In this document: positions 23,400 through 34,385 of the stretch, one piece after another
How positions within the stretch are numbered: the first letter of the stretch is position 1
Layout of the letters: the number at the start of each line of letters is the position of its first letter
DNA from: Malaya genurostris
Lineage: Eukaryota > Arthropoda > Insecta > Diptera > Culicidae
Assembly (NCBI RefSeq): GCF_030247185.1
Contig: NC_080571.1
Location: 85,383,025 to 85,447,024, forward strand
Length of the DNA stretch: 64,000 nt
Direction of reading: 5' to 3'
Translations under genes and position numbers: made by a program
The notes under the pieces: generated by a model
The model's database searches: none
The model's input: the letters and a program-made list of their open reading frames with translations, nothing else
Told to the model about the DNA's origin: nothing

Positions 23400-24580
23400 C
23401 ACTAGGAGATTGATAGTACCTATTAGCTCTCTCCGGACAGTACCAGCCTAGATGCCGTGTGGAATCCGGCGGAAAAAAAATGAACCAAAAATAGATCCAC
23501 TGGGTTCCTGCTTCCATGTCGTAAAAGGCGACAATTGCAGGAGTTTCTTTTTCCTTTTAGTTATCAGATATTTTCAATGTTTCACTTCTTATTACTCTAT
23601 TTTACTAAATTATCTCTTCATTCAACCTGTCAATGTCCGTCTAACTTCGAAAAAAAGTTTTATTTGGAATGTTTTCTTCTTCCATGTTATTGATTGTCTG
23701 TCAGGATTATAAATTGAATGATAAAAAAATAAATAATCTAAAACTATTGCGCAAATCCGTTGATATTACAAAGTTAATAACAGAGATAACATATATCGAT
23801 ATATTGAACACGTAGTAAAAAAGCACTTGATATTAATATTTCAAACAATAAATTAAGATTTTTCTCGGTAGCCGGCTGCCCAGATCAACCAATATAACCA
23901 ATTATTAATTTAAATAAGTAATTAAAATAATAAAGCGGAAATAATAAAGAATAATAAATAATAAATAATGATTTTATAACAACTGTTTAGAATACGTCAA
24001 TGCAATGAATCAACTATTTTGTCTAAATCCTATTCACTCGTTTATTTTGTAACACGTAACTTCATTTATAAAAAATAGGTAAGTTTTTATTCGTTACGCG
24101 ATAGTATTGCAAATCTTTCTTCAGTTTACTCGAAAAAGAGCTTTGAATTAAGACTTCCCGGGACTTCAATGTAGGATATTGTTGAAACGTTCACTCGGGA
24201 AGTCAGTGAGTTTAGAGTGCATCCGAGCATCTTGAAACCGGAACATACTGAGTCGCGCGCGAATAATACCATTACTGAAATTCATACTAACCAATATCCT
24301 TCTCCCGTGACACTTGTGGAGTGCGCAGTAGTATATACGGCCTCTAGTAACAACAAGTGTTGGACTAACATCCCTTCCCATTCCTTAGACGATCTACGTT
24401 CGGGCCTGGCCGGCGCCGGTATTGATCAATGAATTCTGGGATTACCAGAAGATGTACATTGAAGGATGATTTACCAGTCCCAGGTCGGATCATCTAGAAA
24501 CTCCCAATTTCAGCTAATTCCGATCAGTAACAGAGTAGCAACCAGGGGTGGTCGCTCAAGCTCAAGCTCTAGAAACATTT
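23400..24580. other. Unidentified, partly GC-rich segments, possibly non-LTR 5' leader debris
   Basis: Two blocks (23440-23545 with CATGTCGTAAAAGGCGACAA, and 24160-24560 with GATCTACGTTCGGGCCTGG) look like retrotransposon leader sequence from general familiarity. I see no ORF with motifs to confirm this. The AT-rich DNA between them shows nothing. Confidence 0.3.
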
Positions 24581-25017
24581 CGAACATGCTAAATTGACCA
24601 TCGACTATTTTTTGACTTCATCTCGTACGGAACTGAAATACGTACATTTTCGTTATCAATCCTAATGATTTTAGACGCTAAGAAGCAGAGCCGGCGAAAC
24701 ATGTTAAGTCCAGGTGGGTAATTTTTCGTACCAGGGAGAACGACCCACTATTTTGAAGTATTATTTAGTCGATTTTTAAAAAATATTTTGTTTCGATATA
24801 ACTTTGCATGAGACGCGTAAATTCGAAGCTTGGAACGTTTTCGATATTTTGTTTTTCTGATTTTAACGTGACCAAATTAAGCAGTCGTCTGGAAAAAATG
24901 TGAGCAAGTTTTGATAATCGTTATGGATGAACACAAAATCAAAGTCCGACTGAACTGGAAGTGCTTTTATGATCGTATGCGAAAATCTGGGCATGAAAAA
25001 AAATCTTTTCCGAATAG

Positions 25018-25620
25018 GTGCCTCGTTCGCTCACAATCTATCAAAAGCAACAACGCATTAACAATCCAGAGAGCTGGCCGGCACTGTTTAGTCGCAATAA
25101 AAAGGATTTCTTGCGTTGGTATGAAACAGTGGACGAAACATGGATCTATCTTTTTTCTCCGGAGTTGTTTCAACATTTAGACGGGGAAAACGCAAAAGGT
25201 AGCTGCAACAAGTATGGCGCCAGTTTTTAGATGCTCGAGGTATAATTAACGTCGACTATCTTGAAAAGGAACAAAAGTTTTTAGTTATTAATGCGTTTGA
25301 AGTATGGAATCGTGAAAAACGGTCTCATATGAAGCAGAAAAAATCATATTTAACCAAAACAATGCACCGTGCCACAAGTCAATGAAAATAATGGCCAAAT
25401 TGAACGTATTAGACACCGATCTGTTTCTTCACCCACCATATTCTCAATAACCTAGTCCCCAGCGACTACTTGTCATTCGATGATCTGAGAGACTGAAGCC
25501 TATTTTAAGGCCTTGTACAAATCATTCTATAAGTATGATATAAAAATTTAGATAATAAATAAAGAAATTTTGCTCAAGAAATGTTGTTTTCCTAGTTAGT
25601 TCCTGAACTTTTTGGACGAT
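25018..25620 (+). pseudogene. irritans-type mariner transposase, heavily decayed
   Basis: The plus strand reads VPRSLTIYQKQQR, then NKKDFLRWYETVDETWIY (first catalytic D), DARGIINVDYLEKEQ, NQNNAPCHKSMKIMAKLN (second catalytic D replaced by N), HPPYSQ, stop, and, in another frame, SDYLSFDDLRD (third motif). Multiple stops and shifts are present. I did not find its TIRs. It is older than the mariner at 11.5 kb, judging by its decay. Confidence 0.8.
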
Positions 25621-25905
25621 GTGGAAGCAACCTTCTTTACGGCAGAATCGAACCGCACAGAGTGCAAGTCGATTCGACACTGAATTTGGTTTTCTGTGAG
25701 TAATTTTCTCAAATGCGAACGCACTCATTGAAGAGCAGAAATCATATGGAAACTGTGAACTTATGTATACGAAACCGGTTTTACTTCTATATTTTGAATT
25801 TGTACCCCGGTATAGACGCAATCCTACGTCAAAAGATTTTAAGTGATTTCATTTATGTGAAGATAAAGAATGAAAAGGCGAGATGTGACAGGGTTGATTT
25901 TAAAA

Positions 25906-26530
25906 AAACTGAAATCTTTTACTAACTTAACTTTCGCAAGAGGAGTTGAACTTAAGCATCTCATCAATGCAAATCACTTGAGTATCTGGTATGCCGGAAA
26001 GTACCGATAAAGGTCTTTTACCACTTACTATCCGAACCGACAAAAGAATAGTTAACAGAAGTTGTTACTTTCTACTTGCGGCTGCATTCTCATACACAAT
26101 TAATTCTTCACTATTTCTAATAGTGAAAAAGTAAAAATAGCATGATGGGTTTCCATCAGGTAGCGGTGAGTGCAGCGGTACTATCACGGCTTACAACTTA
26201 GGCTAAACAGCCAGCACGCTGTGTTTCTGGGGGCATAAGCAATAGTTTGAACAAACCTTTCATTCTGATGTTCAACTAGCTATATAGAGATTGAGAAATT
26301 GAGAAATTGATCCATACAGTGAAGAACTCAATGTGTATAAGAATGCTGTCGCAAGTAGAAACTGACAACTTCTGGTAACTTTTCTTTTACCGGTTCGTAT
26401 AGTAAATGGTAAATGACCTTTTTCGGTACTTTCCGACATACCAGAGACTCGAGTGATTTGCATGAATGAGATGCTTAAACTCGACCCCTTTGGTTGAAGG
26501 TAAAAGTTAAGTCACTAAAAGATTTCTGCT
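25906..26530. mobile_element. MITE with imperfect TIRs of about 200 bp
   Basis: The left arm (25906-26120) and right arm (about 26300-26530) are imperfect reverse complements: AAATCTTTTACTAACTTAAC, TTAAGCATCTCAT, TGCAAATCACTTGAGTATCT and GGAAAGTACCGATAAAGG on the left have clear counterparts on the right. The centre contains ACGGCTTACAACTTAGGC. There is no coding. It could form a long hairpin if transcribed. Confidence 0.7.
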
Positions 26531-26946
26531 TGCTCAAATGACCATTGTCACGCTTCACCTTTTTGTTGTATATCTTCACATCCTTGCTCTACCTTGAGTA
26601 CTAGCATTTTATAATTCTGATTTTATTTATTATTCTCAGTTACAATAAAACAATGTTTATTGTTATAAATGATACTAATATTACTATTATTTTTCGTTAG
26701 AAATTTCAGGTGGGTAATTACCCACCTTTGGAATTTTCGGGTGGGTAGTACTACCCACCGTACCCACCTCTTTCACCGGCCCTGCTAAGAAGGGGTTTTC
26801 GCGTCGAGCAAACAGAGTACAAATTATATTCCTGCTACTATAAAATAATCATTTTCCATTTTTTAATCTTTCGTTCCGACACCTTGAGTCTATTATCGAT
26901 AGTCAGTGGGAATTAAATGAAGTGATGTTATCTGGAAACATAGATA

Positions 26947-27464
26947 AAGGGTGATTTTTGTAGAAATATTGGATTTGATTTTCAAAAAAGAACAACAAAT
27001 TTGAAAAAATTGATGAAACCTTTATTTAAATTGATAGAACGATGAATTTAATGTTTGAAGATGATTTCATGCAAATGTTGGCCGCTGCTCCGTTTAAGAT
27101 GACCCATGCGCACTTTCTCACCAACATACCCGTTGGTATTTCACGAATAATGCAACCGGGCCCCAATCCACACCAAACAGTGACTTTTTTGTCATGCATT
27201 GGAGCTCTTGCAATGCTTCTGGCTGGTCTTCACTCTAGATGTGGCAATTTTGCTTGTTGACGTATCCATTCAACAAGAAATTAACTTCGTCATTGATCAC
27301 AATTTTTCGATAAAAAATTGGATCTTCCTCCAACTTTGCAGGGGCCAATTCATTGTTTAATTATAGATCAAACTGAACAAGTGTGCAATGATACACGACA
27401 TGATTCACGCGTGATCTGTCAAAGACAGTGTTGCCAAAAAGATACCAGCAATAAAGTCACCCAT
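26947..27464 (-). mobile_element. Internally deleted D,D41D-type Tc1/mariner
   Basis: The left end AAGGGTGATTTTT matches the ends of the 32158-33082 element, and the right end has GTCACCCAT near TA (27465-27466). The minus strand shows fragments of the same protein (VNFLLNGYVNKQNCHI, the position of the first catalytic D read as NDEVNF), then a jump to the C-terminal region (GAAANICMKSSS). The central catalytic part is deleted. Unlike the 32-kb element it keeps a distinct 5' end. Confidence 0.7.
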
Positions 27465-27466
27465 TA

Positions 27467-29240
27467 TAAATAGTAGAAGACCTGCTACAGAGTCGAATGT
27501 AAAAGCGGTTCTTACTAGAGACAATATTAGTTTCAACGTTCAGTACTTCAGTCAATACTGCATCAATTCGTCAACACCGTTGTTACTCACCACACGTGTA
27601 AAGGTCGCTAATGGATGGAAGATTTAAATAAATAATTGAAATTAATTGTAATTGCTTGATCAATCGCGCAATCGTACCAATTAAAGCAAGGTTATTTTTA
27701 ATTTTATTTTCATTCGAATTCCATTACGTAGAAAAACTCGATTAATTAATGCATTGAAAAGAACCCCTATTGTAGAGCTATCGCATATTTGAATGCAACG
27801 CTGAAATCAATACTACTTATCCGTTTTTTGAACAGCTCTCCCTGGAAAATGGAAATAGGCTGCGGATAATCTATTCCCCGATTTGAGTGTAATTAACAAA
27901 GTCGGATTTCATTACATTTGCATTGGGTGCAAAGCAAAACAAAATTAAGAGTAAAAATAATTACTCTCTTCTTCACGTGCAGCATCCCCGTATACGATAT
28001 TAAAAGTTCGGCAAAAGAAGTCATCCGACCCGGTTGGTTTATTTTCGACGATGGGTTACCAACCTTTCCGGAAAAGCGCTGACATTTGCGAAAGGAAGTC
28101 CAATTATTCACTCTAATGAATTAAATTAAATACGAAGGAAGAAAAGCGAGCGTAAAATTCGTTTCACTTTGCTCCGAGCAAGATTATTAATCTAGATTCT
28201 AGAATATTTTGATGCAATTTTGAAAGTGGCCGTTTTGAACGAGTTCATTTATGGCGGTTTCTAAATGAGAGATAGTTTATGCACTGGACAGTCCATGGTT
28301 CATTGCACATTCACTACTGTAATTGTTGGAAAAGAAAATTCTCCAATAAAAATCTCCAACCGCAGTAATTTAACAACGGAATATTTAAGTAACTATGGGC
28401 GAACTAATTTGGCATTGACAGTCTGATTTGCATAACAATTCCATTGTCATAACCACCAGGGGAGCAAACGAAAAAGTATGGGGAGATGAAATTCCGGTCC
28501 GGAGTCCAGCAAAGCACGGCTGCAATGCTGGTCGCAGATGTCGGTGGCCAACGGAGTGTACGCAGCACACGTAGTTCTCTGTATGCTACGTCTATAGTTT
28601 ATCCATCACATCACGGCTTTTCATTATGGAACAGAAGCACTAAATGCTTGCCTACGGAAATTTGTCGAGGAGCTCATATAATGATGGCCTCAAGGGGAAA
28701 GTGGGGCCTAACGTGTCGTGGCGGAAAAAAGACGAATCAATGAGATTTCACCAAACTCGTCCTGTTCCGTCAAATTCACAGCTTGATTTGCAGTCTCGAT
28801 GCAAAATACGATATCAGTCTAAGAGTTGTGAATATCACATGGCTCGTCAGGTCTAAAATATTCCTGGTAGCCCATCTTTCCCAACCTTCCCCAAATGGTA
28901 GATGAGCTAAACCTGGCGCGATTTGAAACGAGTTCGAAAACACGTTCTAGCGAAATGGAATTCGATGACACAGAGTGGAACGTGTTCCGACACGGACGGT
29001 AAACAAATGGACCAAAACCAACGATCGCTCACGTTGTATGTGATGCAAGTGCAGATTTGACGGAACTAGTCAGCGAATTGCGGATTGGAAATAATTAACT
29101 AGAACGATTATTAGTTTTGTGGTACATCCGGTGAAAAAGTTCGGTTCGGCTCTGTTGATTTGGAATGAAACTTAATACGACGAGTTTCGATTACCGATTA
29201 CCGGTGCTTCGATAACATCCATTGAAAATAGACTCAAGTG
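27467..29240. other. No recognised repeat or gene; possibly unique host DNA
   Basis: The 27.9-29.1 kb part is of moderate GC and shows no transposon motif. Several ORFs of 60-85 codons overlap in different frames without a recognised domain. I cannot call an exon. Confidence 0.3.
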
Positions 29241-29244
29241 TCTA

Positions 29245-29795
29245 GTTAGTTTTGTGGTGAGTTTTGGTCTGATATCATGTATTTCAATAATTTTTCAGAT
29301 ACACAATTCCAATTAGCGTCCAACGCTAATGTTTCAAGCAGGAAATTACATTTTGCACTGTTTTGCAGAGTTTTTACATTTCGTAATATCGCTCCCCCTT
29401 TCGAACCCTCTTTTGAACCCTCCCTTGAACGATTCCTGCTCGCGGGCCTGTCGCTTTTGGTGACAATTTGATATTTTAAACAATTTTGCCCTATAGCTCC
29501 GGAACGAGAAATCGGATTCCGATAAAGTTTCATAGTATAAGACCTATAAGACCATATGACCTATTATTAACTTTGTGAAAATCGGTTCAGCTATTCACTG
29601 TTTACGGTACTTTCAGAACCGGGAACTGCAGACCGCTATAGCCTTTATAATGGCTAGCTATAACTAATATGGTTCATAAATTAAAGTAGTTTTGAGCACG
29701 ATTTAAAAGACTTTTGGAGTTTCAATGAACGGATTTGGTTAGGTCTCGCAGTGATTGCATAACCTTTCTATATGAGAAAGGCAACATTTGCTTTA
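29245..29795 (+). repeat. Copy of the GAGAAAGGCA repeat family (3' part), followed by the 5' tip of another
   Basis: CCCTATAGCTCCGGAACGAG, AAAATCGGTTCAGC and the terminal TAACCTTTCTATATGAGAAAGGCA (ending 29783) match the 10-11 kb repeat. Immediately after it, TTACTCCACCTAGTGG (29796) is the 5' tip of a second copy. A short tandem (CGAACCCTCTTTTGAACCCTCC) lies at 29401-29425. Confidence 0.7.
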
Positions 29796-29884
29796 CTCCA
29801 CCTAGTGGTTTAATGACATCTTTGTCATAATTGTTTTTTTTTAAGTTTTTTCGATTGAGCTGAGGTTTTAGCTAAAATTTTTTT

Positions 29885-30278
29885 CCGTATTGTCACCTTT
29901 TTTCTAGGGGAGAGGAGTTTCCATTTCCCTCCTGCGAGTATTGAGGGGCAGTTTGTTCGTGGTTCGTCTCGTCATCCATTGCCGTGGTATTGTTGTTGAT
30001 TTCATTGCTAGTTGCTGTAGATGCGTACTGTTGTACATTGTTTGCAGTTGCTGGTTGGTTGGATGGTAAGGGGATGCTTCCTTGTTGTTGGTGGCTGTCA
30101 CAGGCGTACTGGGGTTGCTTGGGGTTGGTGTGAAGGAAGCACCATTGTCCTTTGGTGTAGTTGTCTCCTTGTCCAGTTTATCACATGGCTTACCGTAGTG
30201 AACAGCTTTTTGGCAAAATGGACATGTGGCCATCTGATTGTCATAGGTGCCAAGTGATTTGCAAGGGATTCTTGTATC
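29885..30278 (-). pseudogene. Non-LTR retrotransposon gag (ORF1) fragment, C-terminal part
   Basis: The minus strand reads DTRIPCKSLGTYDNQMATCP, then CPFCQKAVHYGKPC, a CX2CX4HX4C zinc knuckle, then a proline/threonine-rich tail (TPTPSNPSTPVTATN) ending at a stop near 29904. Zinc-knuckle gags of this kind belong to ORF1 of non-LTR elements. The family is not the Jockey at 40-44 kb, and I do not assign it. Its N-terminal part lies at 31674-32100, beyond an inserted element. A relative is at 52081-52372. Confidence 0.75.
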
Positions 30279-31673
30279 CCCAAGTAGCAATCCGCAACTA
30301 GTTCTGATACGACAAAGTCCAAACTATGTTGCAACAAGAGCACGAATATGTTTTACTGGTTAAAACATGGTGACAGCAATGTTTCATCATAACATAACTA
30401 GTTACGAAATAGTTATTTAGGTTTCCAATAATAACATCTTTGTGTCATATTGAATTAAATATAATTTATAAGCTATCGTTACTTAATCCAAACATATCTT
30501 TAATCACAACAATGCTTCTAGCTACTAGTTGAAAATAAGTTTATTTGACTTCAATAGTAGCAACCCGAAACTAGTTTTGATATCACTTAACCCAACTGTG
30601 TTGCAACAAGAACACGAACATGTTTTTATGTTATACTGATTAAAACAAGGTGACTGCAGTGTTTCTTTATAACGTAAACATCGAACTAACTATCATTTGT
30701 AAGTTATCGTTACTTGATTCTAACATATCTTTAATCACAGCTATGCTTTTAGGTACTAGTTGAAAAAAGGTTTATTTTCCGTTGCGAAACCATTATAAAT
30801 ACATAAGCGTATATGTAAATCGTTACTGTGAATTGATGTAGTAATAACTTAGATATTATAAGATTATAACATATAATTTCTTCATTGATTCAGATAGTTA
30901 TCGGTAGGTTTTCCCAACGTTATGATAAAGAAAATGCAAACAAAACAACCTTTGTTGGCTTGAATATGGTGAACACAATATGGAGTCTCAAGAAGTGTAT
31001 GAAACATAAATAAAACCAGGATATTACTTGTTTTAAAACTACTTTTTGCCGAAAATAGTGAAAGGCAGAATAGTCATTTTTGTTCTATGCACTGTCATAA
31101 ACACGAAGAAAATAATATAGGGATTGAACATCGATTGTGATAATATCATAGTTCTCATGATATATGAATTTAAAATGATGAGAAATCACTCTACTTGGAA
31201 TAATTTTGAGCATTATGAACATAGTGTTAATTTGCTGTTTATTTTTTATATCTTTATAAACAGATTTTGATTGAAGGCGCATAAAAAACAGTTAAGTAAA
31301 ATTTAATTCCGCTCGACAGTTTCAAAATCGTTGTGAAATTTGTACCTTGTATCAAGTTTGTGATTTAAAGTACTCTTCTGCTTTTTTATTGATGATAGAA
31401 AAGTGTTCTGTATTCATTCAATGTTTATAATGTCGATTGTGACTAAATTTCAACTAGTTTACTTGAAAACAAGTTATTTTCAAGTTATGAAAAGATAAGT
31501 TCTTTCAGTATGGCATTACAACGTAACGACAACTTATTTTTAACCGACATAGAAACTAGTAGAAACTGCGCTTTTTGAGTCATGCAAGTGGTTAGATGTT
31601 AGTAACAATCACTCAAATATCTGGTTGCAAACTAGTCACAAACAAGCTAGCGTAACAAAAATTGTTACTTGGG
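30279..31673. mobile_element. 1.4-kb TIR element inserted in the gag reading frame
   Basis: The ends are CCCAAGTAGCAA and TTGTTACTTGGG (imperfect inverted repeats). Removing 30279-31673 plus one copy of the flanking TC (30277-30278 / 31674-31675) restores the gag frame across FGQDTRIPC, which defines the insertion precisely. Inside, two related sub-blocks (30283-30420 and 30549-30690) repeat AACTAGTT..GATA and TTGCAACAAGARCACGAA. No transposase motif is visible, so it appears non-autonomous. Confidence 0.75.
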
Positions 31674-32100
31674 TCCTGACCGAAAGTCACATAAAAAGGT
31701 ATAGGCCTCTTCAAGCACATGCGTAACAAACGTACGCCATTTAGAATACCGGGGAACAAGTTCTTCCACTATTCTTTTTCGATAGAGAGAATCTCTCCGT
31801 ATTGGGACATAGTTTTGCGAATATAAGGATCGATGACGCTTCTATAGCACTATCTTCCATATATACTGGAATGTTGTACTTGATATTTTCATGCTCCACA
31901 TAGTGCACATTATTATTGTCTTTAGCGAATTGAATTGCATCCTACTCTTTATAGAACTGGATATAAACAACATTATTGGTCTTATTGCATTGAAGTAAAT
32001 GCACACGTTTAATGTCAAGATGCATTTGCTCCTTAAGCAAACCTTCAACTACACAATACTGTACTTGGTTTCTTCTGTCCCGAACGTAAGCGGTTTTGTT
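31674..32100 (-). pseudogene. Non-LTR retrotransposon gag fragment, N-terminal part
   Basis: The minus strand reads YVRDRRNQVQYCVVEGLLKE, VVYIQFYKE, stop, DAIQFAKDNN and VHYVEHENIKYNIPVYMEDS, ending PFYVTFGQ at the insertion point. The text continues into the zinc-knuckle part at 30278. A stop codon and at least one frameshift interrupt it. Confidence 0.75.
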
Positions 32101-32157
32101 TTATCGACTGACTTGGATGAGATGTAAAACCGAACTGAGATAATGATTTGCTTTATA

Positions 32158-33082
32158 AAGGGTGATTTTTTAAGAGCTTGAGAACTTTTTTAAACAATAA
32201 AACGCATAAAATTTGCAAAATCTCATCGGTTCTTTATTTTAAACGTTAGATTGGTACATGACATTTACTTTTTGAAGATAATTTCATTTAAATGTTGACC
32301 GCGGCTGCGTCTTAGGTGGTCCATTCGGAAAGTCCAATTTTGGGCAACTTTTTCGAGCATTTCGGCCGGAATAGCCCGAATTTCTTCGGAAATGTTGTCT
32401 TCCAAAGCTGGAATAGTTACTGGCTTATTTCTGTAGACTTTAGACTTGACGTAGCCCCACAAAAAATAGTCTAAAGGCGTCAAATCGCATGATCTTGGTG
32501 GCCAACTTACCGGTCCATTTCTTGAGATGAATTGTTCTCCGAAGTTTTCCCTCAAAATGGCCATAGAATCGCGAGCTGTGTGGCATGTAGCGCCATCTTG
32601 TTGAAACCACATGTCAACCAAGTTCAGTTCTTCCATTTTTGGCAACAAAAAGTTTGTTAGCATCGAACGATAGCGATCGCCATTCACTGTAACGTTGCGT
32701 CCAACAGCATCTTTGAAAAAATACGGTCCAATGATTCCACCAGCGTACAAACCACACCAAACAGTGCATTTTTCGGGATGCATGGGCAGTTCTTGAACGG
32801 CTTCTGGTTGCTCTTCACTCCAAATGCGGCAATTTTGCTTATTTACGTAGCCATTCAACCAGAAATGAGCCTCATCGCTGAACAAAATTTGTCGATAAAA
32901 AAGCGGATTTTCCGAATGGACCACCTAAGACGCAGCCGCGGTCAACATTTAAATGAAATTATCTTCAAAAAGTAAATGTCATGTACCAATCTAACGTTTA
33001 AAATAAAGAACCGATGAGATTTTGCAAATTTTATGCGTTTTATTGTTTAAAAAAGTTCTCAAGCTCTTAAAAAATCACCCTT
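32158..33082 (-). mobile_element. Non-autonomous Tc1/mariner (D,D41D) with both ends derived from the 3' end
   Basis: A 925-bp element with ends AAGGGTGATTTTTTAAGAGC, TA on both sides (32156-32157, 33083-33084), and inverted arms of about 174 bp (32158-32331 and 32909-33082). Each arm encodes the same transposase C-terminus (FRMDHLRRSRGQHLNEIIFK), one on each strand. The left arm is the genuine 3' end in frame with the ORF. The right arm is its inverted duplicate, which replaces the 5' TIR and the DNA-binding domain. Confidence 0.9.
32265..32924 (-). pseudogene. Transposase catalytic domain, D,D41D type, uninterrupted but lacking the N-terminus
   Basis: A 219-codon open frame with all three catalytic motifs: ILFSDEAHFWLNGYVNKQN, MWFQQDGATCHTARD and CDLTPLDYFLWGYVKSK. 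I count 41 residues between the second and third catalytic aspartates, the spacing of the rosa-type D,D41D group. The open frame begins at the junction with the mirrored arm (around HSENPLFYRQ), about 11 residues before the first aspartate. An in-frame stop lies just upstream and no ATG precedes the first motif, so it is probably not expressed as an active enzyme. The absence of stops suggests fairly recent mobilisation or deletion. Confidence 0.9.
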
Positions 33083-33364
33083 TACATACTAAACTTCGTT
33101 CGGTGGCAAAAATGGATTCCCGTAGAGAGAAAAGGATCACAAGCGGGTAGTTCAAGCTGACAAGAGGAATCCAAACAGTTCTGTACAAGATGAGGCGAAA
33201 AAGCTGCATTTGAGGAAAATGTTCGCGGAAAAACGTGAAGGACTACACATGTACAAGGTTGGAAAGGAACCGGATGTTAAAGAATGGCAGAATACCTTAG
33301 GAAATTCATATGCACGGAAGCTCCACACACAGATGTTGACAAAACCGCATTGTCTTCTTATGTA

Positions 33365-34305
33365 CAGGGTCCGGCACTCGAAGTGTAACCAATTAAAAAG
33401 GTCATAAATTCAGTTTGGAAAATTACTTTTACTTAATTCAAAGTACAAAATGTGTAAAAATAATACAATATTCAGAATCAATTCACTTTTGCTCGATATG
33501 ACCACCTTTTGCCTTGACTTGATGACTTGAGAGAACGAAGGAGTTGCTTCGTTTGGCCGAATGTGACTTGCAGGTATTTTGGCCCACTCGCGGACAATAA
33601 CTTTTTTCAGCGCCTCGAGACTGGTGTATCTTTTAGTTCGAACTTTGCTCTCCAAAATGGCCCAAAGAGAATAATCCATTGGATTCGCATCTGATGAATT
33701 CGAAAGCCATTGTGTGGACGTGATGAAGTTCGGAACGTTGTTTTTCAGCCATTCTTGGTTCACTCGAGCTTTGTGAGACGGTGCCGAGTCCTGCTGAAAC
33801 GTCCATGGTCTGCCACCGAAATGTTTGACTGCCCACGGCTTCTAAGCAACCTCCAGAATACTTTCCCGATAATATGTCGCATTTACCTTGACGCCAGGCT
33901 CGATGAAAACGATTGGAGAGCGCCCATCTGCGGTTACAGCGGCCCAAACCATTATCTGTTGCGGGTGCTGCCTCCTGGTGGCCAATCGATGACTCAAATT
34001 CTCGTATGAACGGTCGGTCAAGTAAACCCTATCGTTTTGAGAGTTTACGAATTGCTCAATTGGAAAAATTTTCTCGTCAGAAAATACAATGTTCGGAAAT
34101 TGACCGCTTTCGGCCAAACGAAGCAACTTCTTCGTTCTCTCAAGTCATCAAGTCAAGGCAAAAGGTGGTCATATCGAGCAAAAGTGAATTGATTCTGAAT
34201 TTTGTATTATTTTTACACATTTTGTACTTTGAATTAAGTAAAAGTAATTTTCCAAACTGAATTTATGGCCTTTTTAATTGGTTACACTTCGAGTGCCGGA
34301 CCCTG
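33365..34305 (-). mobile_element. Non-autonomous Tc1/mariner (D,D37D) with both ends derived from the 3' end, copy 2
   Basis: Same structure as 4279-5226: CAGGGTCCGGCACTCGAAG ends, TA on both sides (33363-33364, 34306-34307), arms of about 199 bp, with the catalytic part on the minus strand. It is 941 bp long, 7 bp shorter than copy 1, matching the 7-bp insertion in copy 1. It is inserted in a D,D37E pseudogene. Confidence 0.9.
33555..34115 (-). pseudogene. Transposase catalytic domain, D,D37D, one nonsense codon
   Basis: The reading runs NIVFSDEKIFPIEQF, MVWAAVTADGRSPIVF, then a TAG at about 33842-33844 (EVA-stop-KPWA, where copy 1 has a leucine codon), WTFQQDSAPSHKA and PMDYSLWAILESKV. Apart from this stop the catalytic frame is open. 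The N-terminal DNA-binding half is missing. At the C-terminus the same out-of-frame KAKGGHIEQ tail is seen as in copy 1, so both copies inherited that frameshift from a common defective ancestor. Confidence 0.88.
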
Positions 34306-34385
34306 TATGACGCGATGTACGTAAAAGCAAACTTCCGGTAGCTGAATAGAAACTTTTTATATTTGTATCCCGAAGCAATACAGTA

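Larger units (their letters stand above)
24686..26784. mobile_element. Non-autonomous hAT-like element with nested debris
   Basis: The ends are CAGAGCCGGCGAAA and the inverse of CAGGGCCGGTGAAA, flanked by a perfect 8-bp direct repeat CTAAGAAG (24678-24685 and 26785-26792). The right end carries GGTGGGTAATTACCCACC and further GTGGGTA repeats, and the left end has one CAGGTGGGTAA. No hAT transposase is visible. The interior holds a dead mariner (25018-25620) and a long-TIR MITE (25906-26530). Confidence 0.85.
33112..34385 (+). pseudogene. D,D37E transposase N-terminal part, split by a D,D37D element
   Basis: From ATG 33112 (MDSRREKRI...) the plus strand reads, after one shift, VVQADKRNPNSSVQDEAKKL (helix-turn-helix), REGLHMYKV and ARKLHTQMLTKPHCLLM. 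The frame is broken at 33362 by the element at 33365-34305. It resumes at 34306 as YDAMYVKANF, the equivalent of the D,D37E first-catalytic motif MDDETYVKADF. Beyond about 34385 similarity is lost. Confidence 0.75.

Noticed and set aside
30000..30260. Plus-strand ORF with GWMVRGCFLVVGGCHRRTG
   Set aside because: It is the antisense shadow of the zinc-knuckle gag fragment on the minus strand.
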